NCBI GenBank assembly: GCA_024345305.1
Contig: BRON01000006.1
Coordinates: 1,860,001-1,924,000 of the forward strand
DNA length: 64,000 nucleotides
Reading direction: 5' to 3'
DNA from: Mrakia gelida
Taxonomy: Eukaryota > Basidiomycota > Tremellomycetes > Cystofilobasidiales > Mrakiaceae
In this document: piece after piece, positions 24,018-36,006 of the stretch
Layout of the letters: each line of letters starts with the position of its first letter
How positions within the stretch are numbered: position 1 is the stretch's first letter
Translations under genes and position numbers: made by a program
Notes under the pieces: generated by a model
The model's database searches: none
The model's input: only the letters and a program-made list of their open reading frames with translations
Told to the model about the DNA's origin: nothing

Positions 24018-24378
24018 GATGGATGGGTGAGAAAGGGGTGTAAGGGGTGAAGAAAGGGAGTGAAAGAGTTTCTTTGAAGGTGGTGGATGGAGGAGGAGAA
24101 AGGCAGAGGGAAACGGCAAGGGGTTTCCTCGAGGGCGAGAATTCGATCTCGACGTCATCCTCCCTCGATCTCTCGGCCAAAAAAAGGCCTTGAAAGAAGA
24201 AAATTTAAATCAGAGGTTGCCTTGTATGTTTCTTTTTTCGGGAGGACTGGAAAATCTGCTTGTTGATACTCGGAACGGGACGAGAAAACAAGCTTCGAGG
24301 TCCTGACCTGTTTGGGATTCGCTCGAGCTGACCTCTTCCGCTTCCTCCATCTCTCACCTACCCTTCCCGTCGTGCAAG
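24018..24378. promoter_or_regulatory. Divergent upstream region, MARVEL gene / F-box remnant
   Basis: 361 bases between divergent starts. AT-richer sequence (AAAATTTAAATC, about 24200-24212) stands out in a GC-rich window and is the best core-promoter candidate. Nothing coding was seen. Confidence 0.4.
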
Positions 24379-24716
24379 ATGTTCTTTCTCTCGTCTTCAG
24401 ATCCAGAACTCTTCATCCCCCCTGAACTCCTCTCGCACATCTTCTCCTTCTGTCCTCCCTCCACCCTCGCCGTCGTAACAAGAACGAAACTCGCCTTGCT
24501 CGAGCTCGCCTCCCCCTACCTCTATCGTTCCGTTCGCCTCGAAGGAGCAGACGCCCTTCGTTTGTCGAGTATCAGCCTCTCAGCCCTTTCTAGAGCAAGA
24601 GCAAGGACGAAGACGCGTCGAAACTCGTCGCGTCCGTCGTCGACAGTTTGATCTTTCGCTTTCATGCCTATCAGTTCGAAAGCGTTCAGATGCATGAATT
24701 ATTCGTAAGATCGTAA
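24379..24716 (+). pseudogene. Short, frameshifted F-box gene remnant
   Basis: The ATG frame encodes an F-box: FIPPELLSHIFSFCPPSTLA, then LALLELASPYLYRSVRLEGA, like the N-terminal part of the other F-box genes here. After ADALRL the frame turns into low-complexity SRARARTKTRR and stops at 24649-24651. The -1 frame from about 24592 instead reads SKSKDEDASKLVASVV then DSLIFRFHAYQFESVQMHEL and stops at TAA 24714-24716, with good codon use. The only intron candidate between the parts (about 34 nt, no branch point) does not restore the frame. I infer a frameshift plus loss of the C-terminal repeat region: only 26 bases separate it from the end of the neighbouring gene. Confidence 0.5.
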
Positions 24717-24742
24717 AGTGCAAAGCTAGTAATACTGGAAAC

Positions 24743-27700
24743 CTATAACCCGACGCGTCCTCTTCCCTTGGACGATCTCTCCTCGTCCACCTCCACCGAG
24801 TCCTCCCTCCCTCGCTCCCGCTTCACTCTCCCAGGTCCTACATCAATCCTCTCCATCCTACCCAACATCTCAGCAAGCTCCTCCGCCCAAAGCCAACAGA
24901 AGCTGACGAGCTCCTCCTCCTTCACCTCCTGTTCCTGTCGAGGAAAGTTGACGTCTCGCTGAGGCTCGATGATCGTGACCTCGTTCTCCTCGTCGAAGAC
25001 GGCTTGACGAGCTCGAGGATCGTTGACGATGAGGTAGGCGGCGACGGCGAAGGCTTCGGCTGCCGAGTTGAATTCTGGGGGAGTGGATTGGGTGAGGATG
25101 AAGAGGTTGGCTTCGCTTCGGTAGTGACGATGGATCTTGGTGGTGAACGCGTCGCGGATCGAGACCTGAGGAGGGGAGGAAGAAGGACGGGTGAGAAGCT
25201 GAGAGGAGATTCTCGAGGAAGATGTTAGGGCACGAACCTTCAGCCCATCATCCTTCATCATTCGTCTTCGCTTCTCGACGGCGACCTCGAGTCCAGCGAC
25301 GAGTCCGGTGACGAGCTCGATCTCGGAGAGAAGGTATCTGCGAGTGGAAGACGAGACGTCAGATTCGAGCGAGCGAAGTGTATGGAAGAAGCTGAGACTC
25401 ACTGCCTCATAGCTCCGACCAGATCGACTTCGTACTCTCTCCTCAGTCTCGTCGCCTCGACAAGGAACTCCAACGGAACCTTCAGCCTCGCGAGTCTCGG
25501 ATCCAGAAGGACTCCAGGCTCCCGTTCGAAGGTAGGATCCTCCGAGATCATCCTGAACATGGTTCCTAAGACTCCTTGTGACTCGTAGGTGTTGTCCTGC
25601 AGGGGAAGAAGAACGAGAAGAGGTCAATCAGGTCGACGAAGATGGCGAGAAACGAGACGCGACGAACTGGGTTGAAAGATCTGAGGTAGTCTGGACGTTG
25701 CTTCGCTTTCGCTCGCAGTCCGCTGGTGAAGGTGACTGGGATACCGCTCTTGGTGTAGTCTGAACAGGGAGAGAAGATGGAGGAGAGAGTCAGCGAGATA
25801 GGCAAAGACAGAAGACGCGACGCGCGATCTCGACTCACCGACGGCGTCTGAAGCGAGTTTCGCGCTGTAAGGTTCAACGAAGAAGGAATGGGTCAGACAC
25901 TGATGATATCGGTATCGCGAAAGAGGAGATCGAGAGCTCACAGCTCGATACAAGCAGGGTCGAAAACCGTGCTTCGATCTGCGATGGCGAGGTGAGCGAC
26001 AGATAGTGCGCCTAGGACGTCGTTGGTGAAGAAATCCAGGAACCACTGCTTGATGTGCTCGGTCTTGACATCCGGAACCGTTCGGGGCTGAGGGGCAGCA
26101 GAGTAGTCCATCGGCGAAGCGGTACGAGCGTTTCGAACCAACTCAGGGTCGTAAATCAGCGAGAAGTCGTCCCCGTCGAGATCGCCTCCTGAGAGCCTGA
26201 GAAAAGAGAAAAGGGTACGAACTTGCGTCAGAGAGAGAGGTGAAGATTGAGAGAAGAGTTCGGCAGCTCACTGGTTCGGGAGATCGCGTTTCCCTCGAGT
26301 CGAGAAGACGATGCAGTTGACGGGAGCGGTGTTGATGAGCTCGGGATGAGCGACCGCTGTGACGGTTCGGACGTCTCCAGGGTGAACTGATGGCAACGGA
26401 AAAGTAGAGTCAGTTCGGAAAGGGTCTCAGGGGAGAGGAAGGCGACGAGCCGAACGAGAAGGCGAGCGATAGATCAAGCAAGATCCTTGAACGAATCCCG
26501 ACCCTTTCTTATCTTCAGGGTTGCCGAACCGACAGAAGACCTCATCCTCCTTGAGAACTCCGAGCTCATCAGCGATGCCTGAGAACGGAGAAAGAAGCAA
26601 ACGTCAGCGAGAAGGCGGGGGAGACGAGGCGACGCGACTCGACTCACCGAAGAGAAAGACCCCCTTCTCGACTCGGATGCGAGCCTTCCACTTGAGCTCC
26701 CAGCGAAGGAACATCTGCACCAGCTTGATCGTATCTCGGACGAAGGGATCACGACCAAGTCCGACGCGGAAGAGCTTCTGGATGGGGAACTGTGGAAAGA
26801 AAAGGTCGTCGAGGTCAGCGAAGTTCGTGCGCGAGGAAGACGAAGAAAGACGATGAACGGAGGTGACTTGAAGCTCCTCAATGGACTCAGCAGTTGGCGC
26901 CAGTTGAACAAGTTGGTTCACTCGAAGTAGTTGAGTCTTGAAAGCTCGGAGAAGAACGTTCTGCGAGAGCGAAGACGAATCAGTCAACGACGCGATTTGG
27001 ATTCTGTCGACGATATTCGCTCACCTTGTCGACTCCCATCGAGTCCATGATCATGATGACTTGCCGGTTCAGATGAGCGGGAGAGAACTTGGCCATCTGA
27101 GGAAGACGAAGCGGTGATCAGCTGCGAAGGGCAACGAACGGAGAGGGAAGAACAAGCCACGAACCTTCATCGCTCCCAGTTTGAGATGAGGGGATTCGAA
27201 CTTCTTCATCGACGTCGGAGGACGACTCGATTCCCTGTGACATGAGGCCAAGCTGCTAACATCCCTTTCGCTCCTCCGATTCGAACCTGAACGCCCGAGA
27301 AGCGACCCTCGTTTCCTGGACCTTCCAAGACGAGAGCAGCGGCGTCGACGAGGGTTTGAGAGATGAGACCGACTCCGTCGGTGAAGCAGCTGCGCGAGAC
27401 GAAAAGACAGAGTCGGCTAGAAGTTCGGATTTACGAGATCGGGAAAGAGAGACTCACTAGAGTCCTCGAGTGACATCCTTCGTTTCCGAGACGACCAGCT
27501 CAGCAGGGACGGCTCGAGTCGTCGAGAAGCACTGGAAGTCCGAGAGAAGACGAGGTCAGCTCTTTGCGATGCTTGAAAATCTGATCTCAAATACTCACCA
27601 GACTGATACGAGCTGCAAGAGAAAGCGAGCTATTGGGTCAGCTTTGTGCGAGATCGCGAGGAAGAGACGCGAAGTTCCCTCACCACAATGCTTCGCCACG

Positions 27701-29569
27701 ATCTTCTCCTTCGTGAAGTCTCCCATCCAGCTCCGAAGTTTCTCAGCAGTGAATTCCGCACCGTCCTCGCAGATGAACCAGAATTGACATTCCCTGTCGA
27801 CCCATACACAACGAGAGTTAGCGAAGCCAAATCGAATCGACGCGTCAAAGTTCAAGGAGTCGAGGGAGCTCACTTCAGTTGACTCCCTCCAGCAGCAAGA
27901 AACGTCCACCGTCTCCCAGAGAACTCCAAACCATCCTCAAGTACCCTCTTCATCCTCCCAAGCATCCCTCGACCGACCGAGTAGGTTCCTAATGGAGGAA
28001 GAGCAGGAGGAGCTCTATGATCTCTCCAGATCTCCGCGAAGTGTAGCGGTTCCGACTCGTCGGCGAATTGAACTCGAAGGAAGCGATCGATTTGGTTCGT
28101 AAAGAATCGGAGGACGTGGTTGGAGGTCTGGTTTCGCGAAGAGGTGGAGAGTCGCGTCAGTTTGAGCGAAGACGCGTCGGACCAACGGGTGCTCACCTCT
28201 TGCTCTGGAGGGCCGAGAAGGATACGAGTTGGAGTGACGATCACGCGACGGACTAGGACCGAATGCTCCGAGATTGTTCGAGTGGGCTTGGGTGACGAGA
28301 GCTTGGTTCGAAGGTCTGTGGACGAGAGAGAAAGGCGTCGCTAGTCAGCGTTGGTTCGATCCGCGGAGACATTCGAGACGCGAGCTCACCGTCCAGCACC
28401 TGCTTGATCTTCCCCGATATCCTTCCCATCGAGAACATAGCGACGAGAAGCTTGTTCCTCATCTCCGTGCTCTCCCCATCCCTCGTCAAACAAGCGCACA
28501 GGGTCGTGAGATCGTCTGAGGTGACGACTCCGTACGAGATCAAGCCTTCGAGCAGGTATCTCGTTGGGAAAGGATATGGGACGATGGACGAGTGGGACGA
28601 GGTCGGGTTCGGAGGAAGGGAGATGGTTCGGGGTAAGGAGTTCGGAGGGAGAGCGTTGAAGAGGGGAAGAGGGTTGGTGGCTCGAAGGGAGAGGAGGGTT
28701 GTTCGAAGGCGAAGGAGGGAGGGAGGAGAGAGGGCGAAGGTGAACTCGTAGGTGAGCCAGTTTCCAGGCTGCGAGAGGTGAGGAAGATGAAGATGTATGA
28801 TCCAGTGGTCAGTTTATGCTCGAGTGGAGACCTAGCAGCCGAGAGGAAGGGTGCAAGGATGGATTCAAAGGAAGGGAAGGAGCCCAAAAGTTGAGCTTCG
28901 ACTTTCCTTCCCCTCCCTTCTCGTCCCTCTTCCAAGGCCGTAGAAACTCACCTTGAAAAACGCCTTCTCGCCAGATAATCCGAGTACACTGACAGGCTCC
29001 AGCCTGTCTCGACTCTCGGCTCTGAGAGCTATATAGTCCTCCTCAGTAGCTCGTCTCTTCTTCGGCCTCCTCCCTCCTCCTGCTCCTCCTCCTTGCCCTC
29101 CTCCTCGACCTCGTCCCCTCCCGCCCCAACCTCCAGTCTGCACCACCTCTGGATAGCTGAGCCACAGACTTGGAGGTCTTCTCAACTGGATCCTCAGCCT
29201 ATACTCCTCCACCTCCCTCTGGATCTGGATCTCGTCGTCCTCGAAGTCCTCGACAGCCAAATCCAACCTCACTCCCCTCGTCAAAAGATCGTCCCACGAG
29301 ATCTCTCCCTTGAGAGGCCACAGCGACGACTTCGGAGCCGATTCGAATCCGAGTCGAGAAGGTGTAGAGCAGCCCTGGCAGTAGAGTTCGAAGGAGATCG
29401 TCCGAAGGTCGGGGTTGAAGGTGAGCGAGGAGGGAGGACGTTGAGCTTCGAAGGCCGGAGGAGGGAGAGGAAGCGAGAGGCCGTAGAAGAGCTGAGAGGT
29501 TTGGGTAGAGTTCCCTGCGGTGAAGTGGATAGGAGTGAAGGTGGTGGGGTTGAGAGGAGCTGGGTCCAT
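24743..29569 (-). CDS. RNA-dependent RNA polymerase (RNA silencing)
   Basis: Cellular RdRP of the QDE-1/Rdp1 type, which makes double-stranded RNA that feeds Dicer in quelling or heterochromatin silencing. The catalytic loop is intact: LSGGDLDGDDFSLIYDPEL, with DLDGD at 26169-26183. Other family blocks are the N-terminal catalytic half HFAEIWRDHRAPP (about 28000-28050), ECQFWFICEDGAEFTAEKLR (about 27740-27800), CFTDGVGLIS (about 27350-27390), and MAKFSPAHLNRQVIMIMDSM (about 27035-27095) with GVLKEDEVFCRFG (about 26520-26570). The C-terminal helical region reads VKRERGREDSVEVDEERSSK. The first exon holds a Gly/Arg-rich insert (GGWGGRGRGRGGGQGG, about 29075-29125), a possible RNA-contact or low-complexity segment. 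Start ATG 29569 (MDPAPLNPTTFTPIHF), stop 24743-24745; about 16 exons. Exact paralogue type cannot be set by eye. Confidence 0.9.
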
Positions 29570-29804
29570 GAGAAGAGGGAAGGGTGAGCGAAGATGGTGG
29601 CCGTTGAAGTTGGCTTCGTTCGACGCTCCAAATCGTTTGGCTCAGCTCGCCTTTTCCTCGAGAAGGCGGAAGATCTTCTCGAAACCACCCTCCGATCAGT
29701 TATGTAAGCGAAGACTGTATCATAAGACGGTAGTCATGAAAGTCGTGACGAAAAACAGAACTCCATCGCCGCGCAGACGCGTCTCCTCTCTCCCGTCCCT
29801 CCCT

Positions 29805-31619
29805 TCAAGTATCCCTCTCCAGCTCCTCCGCCCACTCCTCGTCCCAAATCGACCCCCTCGAATCCTCCACCTCCAACCACATATCCCAAAGTCCCTTCAA
29901 AACGTCAAACGTCTTCCCTTCGCTTCTCACATCAGGCTCGAACTCCCAAACGAAGTTGGGAACGATCTTGATCTTCGACAGCTTCGGGACCTTGAGGAGG
30001 TTCTTCGAGGGACGGTAGAGGAACTTCAACCACTCGATGACCTCCTCGATCCCTCGTCCGTGCTCGTCGTCGACCTCGAGGGTTTCTAGGAGAGGATGGG
30101 AGAGGATCGCGTCGGAGGGATCGGAGGGGAGTTTCATATTGAGAAAGGAAAGGCCGAGGATGAGGAGGGAGGGGTAGGTTTCCGAGAGGGAGGTGAGGAA
30201 GGAGGAAGTGAGGGTGACTTGGTTGAGGATGAGACGGGTGATGCGGTTTCCGAGGGAGTTGAACGGGCCGAGGGTAGAGGACGTGAGTCGGAGGAGGGGA
30301 GAGGGGAAGGAGGAGTTGTAGTTGGAGATCGCGAGCGTCGAGATGTTGGAGTGATATTCGAACGAGGTCCAGAGAGTGTCAAGACTCGAAAGCGGCATCT
30401 GTCCTCCGGTTCCTGTTAGTGAGAGGGATTGCAACGTCGGAGGAACGAGGAGGCCGAAGGGACTGGTGAAGCTCTTGGGGATGATCTGGATTTCGACGTG
30501 ACGAAGGGAAGGAGAGAGGGTTGAAAGATCGATGCCGGTGTAGGTAGTAGGAAATACGAGTCCGGATAGACTCTGGAGGTGGGGTAGAGGTCCTGATTCT
30601 TGGAAGAAGTACGTGAGAACGTTGAATCGACCTCGACTTCGCGTCGAAAGCTGTCGTACCAGTGGACCGTGTCCTGAGTGCAGTAACGATTTCGCGAACA
30701 TCGAAGCGCCGTACTCAACCGAGTGCCCGTATCGTTCCATGAGGTCCACTTCGATGGACGAGTAGAGGAGAGGGAGAGCGAAGGACTGGAGAGAAACAAG
30801 ATCGAAGAAAAAAATCAGACGCGTGAAGCCAGTTTCAGAACCTGAGAAGGAAGGCTGCTTACGTTCCAGTCACGGCATACTAGGGCTGCTGTGAGAAGAT
30901 GCTTCTTGTTGGTGCGAGTCGATGACCAGCGACCGCCATACGTCTGGAGGGAGAGAGGGTAGTCGGGTCCGAGTTGTGCGATTCGTCGATGGATCTCGAG
31001 AGGAAGACGAGGAAGGTGTCTGCAGAGAGTTCAAGGACGGCATAAATACTGTCAGCTGGATGTTCTGGGCTGAGTACGAGTATCGTAGCAGGAGGAAGAA
31101 GAGGAGAAGGACGAAGACTGACCTTCTGAGCTCGACGCTCCAACCCAACATCCCTTTCCCTGCCTCGACAATCTCCTTGTTGAACCTGTTTTCGCGAACC
31201 GAAACGAGGTCAGACGCTTGCTTCCGTCCTCCACCCTGATACTCGATGTAGACTCACGGATCAGGCTGAAGAGGGCTCTCCATCATGTCGAGCAGCGCCC
31301 CTCTGAACTCCGCGACCGTTTCCAACTCCGTCGTTCGACTGTAGGTCTTCTCTCCGTGTAGAGGTCGATCCTCGATGGCTTGATATACTCTGAGGAGTCT
31401 GTCGGCGAGTTCGGGAGTGACGAGGTAGGAAGGTGGGACGCTGGGACCGGTGGAAGAAGAGGAGGAGGGAAGAAGGGAAGCCTGTCGACCGGCTGAGGAG
31501 AGCTGAACCTCTCCGTTCGAGTCGAGAGTGAAGAGAGCAAGGGTGGGAGAAGGAGGTACCGGGGAAGAGGAAGGGGCTGATCCTGATTCGGATTCAGAGT
31601 CGTACTCGCTGGATGACAT
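29805..31619 (-). CDS. F-box protein with leucine-rich C-terminal region
   Basis: The only fully open member of the single-F-box family in the window. Exon 1 (31619 to about 31258) is acidic/Ser-rich (MSSSEYDSESESGSAPSSS). Exon 2 is short (FNKEIVEAGKGMLGW). Exon 3 has the F-box, HLPRLPLEIHRRIAQL to LLTAALVCRDWN. Exon 4 (about 30787-29805) reads SFALPLLYSSIEVDLMERYG and then irregular Leu-rich repeats (LPHLQSLSGLVFP, PTLQSLSLTG, ISTLAISNYN, HPLLETLEVDD). The C-terminus is acidic (SIWDEEWAEELERDT). About 520 residues. F-box proteins link Skp1/Cullin ligases to substrates; the substrate is unknown. Introns have CTGA(C) branch points and clean borders, and no in-frame stops were found. Confidence 0.75.
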
Positions 31620-31886
31620 GGCGAGGGAAGGAGAGGTCGAAGTGGTTGAAAGTCAACTCGATGGGGAAGGCCCTTTCTCCTCTTCCTTTTCGTTTGCCTC
31701 CGTCATTTTTTTGAGGGAGAACTTTTCCCCAAGCTGAGCTCGAACGTCGATCCCTACTCAGAGCAACAGATCTGCACTGAAACCCACCAAAAATCGACCG
31801 AAATCGACGTTCTTCTGAAGCTGACCTCGAGGACCCCTCGCCCACCTCCGCTTCGACCTTCCCAACCCTCATCATCCCTCCTCAGG
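31620..31886. promoter_or_regulatory. Divergent promoter region, F-box gene / mitochondrial protein
   Basis: 267 bases between the start codons of two divergent genes, so both promoters must overlap here. The right half is pyrimidine-rich on the plus strand. Confidence 0.5.
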
Positions 31887-32879
31887 ATGATACCTCTCCT
31901 TCGTCGATCCATCCTGGCGAAAGCCCTCACTACACAGCCTCGAGCTCCCCCCATCACCCTCAAGACCATCAAAGCTTTCAGTACCACTCCCACGAGGAAG
32001 AACCTAACGATGGCGTCGGTGAGCCCCCCTTCCTCCCCTTCCTCCGCACCTCCCCCTCCATCCCGTCAAGATCAAGAGATAAGATGACTGGTCCTTACTC
32101 CCCTTCTGTACTCTATAGATCCAAGCAGGTATCGACAAGTCGTGGAAAGAGGAGCTGGAGCATGGCACGGAGAAATACGTGAGTTCTGATCAGCTCGGCA
32201 ATCTCGACCCTCCTCTCCCTCTTGACTCCCTTCTTCTCTCGCTTCCTGTAGAGACGCATCTTGGTTCCAGGAGCTCCTCCAGTCAACCCACCATACGAGC
32301 ACGTTACGTGGGACAACGCTGACTTCGTAGGGGTCACCTGTCTGCCCAACGGTGATCCCATCGGGTTCGATACGTCCGCTGCAGGTGAGCTCGTCTTCTT
32401 CCGTCCTTCTCTCGTCCTTTCCCTTTCTTCTGGCTCATCGGAGGGACTTTAACCTCTTGTCCACCCTCTTATCATCTAGGTCTCACCCCGGAGGAAGCCT
32501 TCTGGTTCGGAGTTCAGGGCTGGCAAGACCACGAAGACCAACATCTCCTTCGTTCGTGTCTCGATCCATCTCGCTTCTCCTCTCCTCCCCTCTCCTTTCC
32601 TCTGACCTTTCCTGACGACCACATCGCTCTTTCGTCCCTTTTCATCCCTTCGCAGACGAGCAAGGCTGGCACGTCGATCTGGACGGCTTCCTCAGAGGAG
32701 ACGAACGAGGTCCTCATCTCGACTTTAGTGAGTCCATCTCGTCGCGCGTCTCCGTTCCGTCGAGTCGGACGTGTTCTCTAGCGCGGCCCACTGACGCTTT
32801 GGTTCTCTTTTGCGGTACCACAGTCAATGGTGGATGGTTCTTCGATACAAAGGATGGAGGGAGGAGGTACATCGACTAG
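31887..32879 (+). CDS. Unknown protein with mitochondrial presequence
   Basis: I do not recognise this family. Exon 1 (ATG 31887) encodes a basic, Ser/Thr-rich, acid-free leader, MIPLLRRSILAKALTTQ to FSTTPTRKNLTMAS, typical of a matrix-targeting peptide; the FSTTPTRK segment is a likely cleavage zone. The body is spread over five short exons: IQAGIDKSWKEELEHGTEKY; RRILVPGAPPVNPPYEHVTW; NADFVGVTCLPNGDPIGFDT; GLTPEEAFWFGVQGWQDHED; and DEQGWHVDLDGFLRGDERG followed by VNGGWFFDTKDGGRRYID. About 190 residues, Trp- and Asp-rich, no membrane segment. An alternative start is the in-frame ATG of MAS at the exon 1 end, which would give a cytosolic form. Introns of 80-130 nt with clean GT-AG borders support the model. 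Confidence 0.65.
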
Positions 32880-33377
32880 GCTTCAGCAGGGTTCAACGTC
32901 AGGTCGTTCGCGTCGAGGGTTGGGTTTCAGTCAAGGAGTGAGGTTTTCGTTGTAGATATGGGCTCGTTTGAAGGTCGCTACTGGTCCGAGGGAGCATTCT
33001 GTATATCTTGATCGTTTCTCGAAACTTCCTGAGTTGTTTGTGCAAGATTGTTTAAAACCGGAGACGACAGTGCGACCTCGACCGTCGTTCACGTTCCTCA
33101 TCTCTTCTCTTCCCACTCAGCAGCTTCTCCAAACTGACTTGCAGCCAAGAACGAACGCCAGGAGAAATCGACCTCCTCGAAAATCCCTCTCAAACAACAC
33201 TTTCTTCTTCCTCTCGTCCTCCTTTCTCCTCCTCCCACGTCCGACGCTCTTCGCCTCCTTTCGGCCTCTCCTCCTCTCTCTCTCTATCTTTCCTCTCCAA
33301 CCCAACGCGTTTCTCGAAGGGGATCCATCGAATCTCCCCTCTCCCACTCCCTCTTCCCCTGCGACTCGAAAACATGC
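32880..33377. other. Convergent intergenic region
   Basis: 498 bases between two convergent 3' ends. The right part (33110-33370) is strongly pyrimidine-rich on the plus strand and gives a purine-rich minus ORF, but neither strand shows splice-supported or family-like protein. Confidence 0.5.
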
Positions 33378-36006
33378 CTAGGCGTCCTCTCCCAACATAA
33401 CCTTCTTCCTCTCGGCCTTGGGTCTCTCCTTCCCAGCCTTGGTGTGCGCTCTCCTGTTGTCCTCCTTGGCCTTGCGAGCGTCGATCATGGTTCGTTTCAG
33501 ACCGGTAGCGTTGTGGATCGAGGAGGGCAGGTGTCGTCGCCTGAAGGAACGAACGAGGACGGGTTCAGTTTTGGGTTCGAGCGGAGCGGGCGAACGAGAC
33601 GAAGAGGGGGTGGGGAGGAGAGGTGAAAGAAGGAGAGAGTGGAGGGAGGGGATGGGAAAGGAGAGGGACGAGATGGAGAGAGCGAGGAAAGGGAAGGGAT
33701 GGGTGTTTTGTACGAACTTCTCGATCCTCCTGACCATATCGGTCTTCCCCCACTTCTCGGTCAACTTGGCTCGGTACTCCTGCGATGCTCGAGCTCGAGA
33801 GTCGATGATTCCAAGGGAGGCGGAAGCTTTGGACTTCCAGAGTCTGTGGAATGAAACGAACGAAAACGAAGAGACGCGTCAGTTCCAACTCAACCAGACG
33901 AGACGAGCGAGCGAGACAGAAAAGAGAGGAGTTGAGACGCACCGAATGTTTCCATCGTCGGAAGCGGACATGACAAAGGTTGAGGTGGGAGTGTAGGCTA
34001 CGTCCATGACCCTGCAGTACGACGAAACAAGGAGAAGAGGACGCGAGTCAGTTCGAGGGACGAGACGAAGAGAATCGAGAACGAGAAGGACGACGAACCT
34101 CTGCATCCTCTTCGTATGGTAGACATCTCGACTCTTCCCCTCGGTTCGGTTCCAGATCCTGATCGTCCTGTCCCACGATCCAGAGACGAACTCCTCTCCC
34201 GTCGGACCTGAGGAAGCACGAAACGAAAGGCACGACGCGTCAGTTTCGCGTCGCTCGAAGACGAGGCAGAGGGAGGATTAGGCTTACTCCAATCACAACC
34301 CATAACCGCAGCGACGTGATCCTTGTAGATCTGAGTAGGCGAGGAGAGGTTTCGGACGTCGAAGGTGTAGAGGTTGTGGTCTTCGGAGGCGAGGAGGAGA
34401 ACGGTTGGGAGGGTTGGGCACCAGGCGAGGGAGTTGGCTTTCATCTGGAGGAGACGAGGCGAGGGGACGAGATGGAGCGAAGGTTGTCAGTTCGAGGTCT
34501 TCTTCATCGAGAACAACGTCTCGAGAAAGAAGGAAGAAGCGAAAGAAAGAAAGAAGAGCTGGGAACGAAAGCAAAGCCACTCACCGCCATTCTAACCCTC
34601 CTCTCCGCCTTCCCCGTCCTCACATCATACAAGCACATCGTCCTATCCGTCCCCGTACTAGCCAACACACTCGTCTCACTCTGATTATACTTCACACAAC
34701 TGACCGTCTCCTGACTCCCACCAAAGCTCAACGTCGAGATCGGCGCACTCTTGCTCTCGTCCCAGATCTGCACACAGTTGGACGCGGTCGCGAACGTCGG
34801 ATCGGTTCGATGATGATCGATGGCGTTGAAGGAGTATTTGCCAGAGTAGGTGAAGAGAGGTTGGACGTCGGCTCCCCAGATGGCTTCGCCGTCCATGGCC
34901 ATGGTTCCGGTGCGGGAGGAGGAGGGACCGGCTTCGATGGAGGAGTCGAGGGCGTCGGAGGGGTGGGAGGAGGAGGAGGAGGGAGTGGAAGAGGTGACGG
35001 AGTCGTATTCGGATCCGGTTCGAGTGGTGGAAGGGGAAGCCCAGATTTTGATGGTTTGGTCGCGACCGCAGGAGATGAGACGTCGGTGGGTGGAGGCGTT
35101 GTCGCTGCAACGAAGGGGAGGGTTGAGGAAAGGTCAGCTCGCGCGCTCGTTCGAGCTCGCTAGGAAGGGACTGAAACTCACGCAGAGAAGCAGAGTCCGT
35201 TAACCTGACCTCGATGAGCATTAGGGATTCGAACGAGAGGTCGTCGATGAGGCAGCGAGTGAAGAATGATCTCTGCGAGGAAGGGAGACGAAACGAAACG
35301 TTGAGTGTGAGCTTTGCGAGCTCGACTCCTTCGCTCTTGCTCTCTTGAACGTACCTCCGTCTCCTCCTCCCCCAGCAATCACATCTGTCCTCCTAGGATC
35401 CCTTCCGAGACAGTAGACTCCATCGGTGTGACCCTCCATCGAAGCGACGAAAGGCTTAGCGAAGATCCTGAGAGGGAAGGGAGGGAAGGGAGAAGGTCAA
35501 CTTTGAGCTCGCTCTCTCTCGTTCGTTCGGTTCTTCTACCAGCTGCTTGGTTCGACTTCAGTTCTCTGAGCCTCCAGCTCTCTCTACAGCCCTCCTTGCA
35601 GCCCCGCTTCCCCCGAAGCCCTTACTCCTCCCAGTCCAAGCTCTTCTCTCCCAACCTCCTCCTCCCCCTCCTGAAGAGCTCAGCTCGCAAACCCTCCCTC
35701 CTCCCTCTTCCTCTCCTCCCCACCCACAACCCCTGCCCTCCTTAACCAGTCTCTCATTCCTACGTACCTCTCAATCTTAGCCGCATTAACCGCCCTGGTA
35801 TACTCCCTCTGCTTCGCGAACGGATGCAGCGCAGGGTCCAGGTTTCGATGGATCGGAGCGGCTGCTCCAGAGGTTGAGGGCAAGTGCGTGTCCAGAGAAC
35901 GGGAGATGACGTTGATTTTCTGTAGCGAGAGAAGAGGAGGTGGGTTAGCATGGGGGATGGAGGGAGGGCTGAGACGAGAGCGAGACGGGAAGAGCGGACG
36001 AACCAT
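33378..36006 (-). CDS. SOF1: SOF1/DCAF13, U3 snoRNP WD40 protein
   Basis: Nucleolar WD40 protein of the small-subunit processome needed for 18S rRNA maturation. The N-terminus KINVISRSLDTHLP and the HRNLDPALHPFAKQREYTRA block are diagnostic. WD blades read MEGHTDGVYCLGRD, AHRGQVNGLCFSA, CGRDQTIKIW, SGSWDRTIRIW and SASDDGNIRLW. The conserved Sof1 tail is DARKAKEDNRRAHTKAGKER then PKAERKKVML. The first exon is only the ATG (36006-36004), followed by an intron with a GTTCGT donor ending at about 35921; splicing restores the M-K-I start seen in the family. An insert of low complexity (TPSSSSSHPSDALDSSIEAG, about 34920-35000) sits between blades. About ten exons; stop TAG at 33378-33380. Confidence 0.93.
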
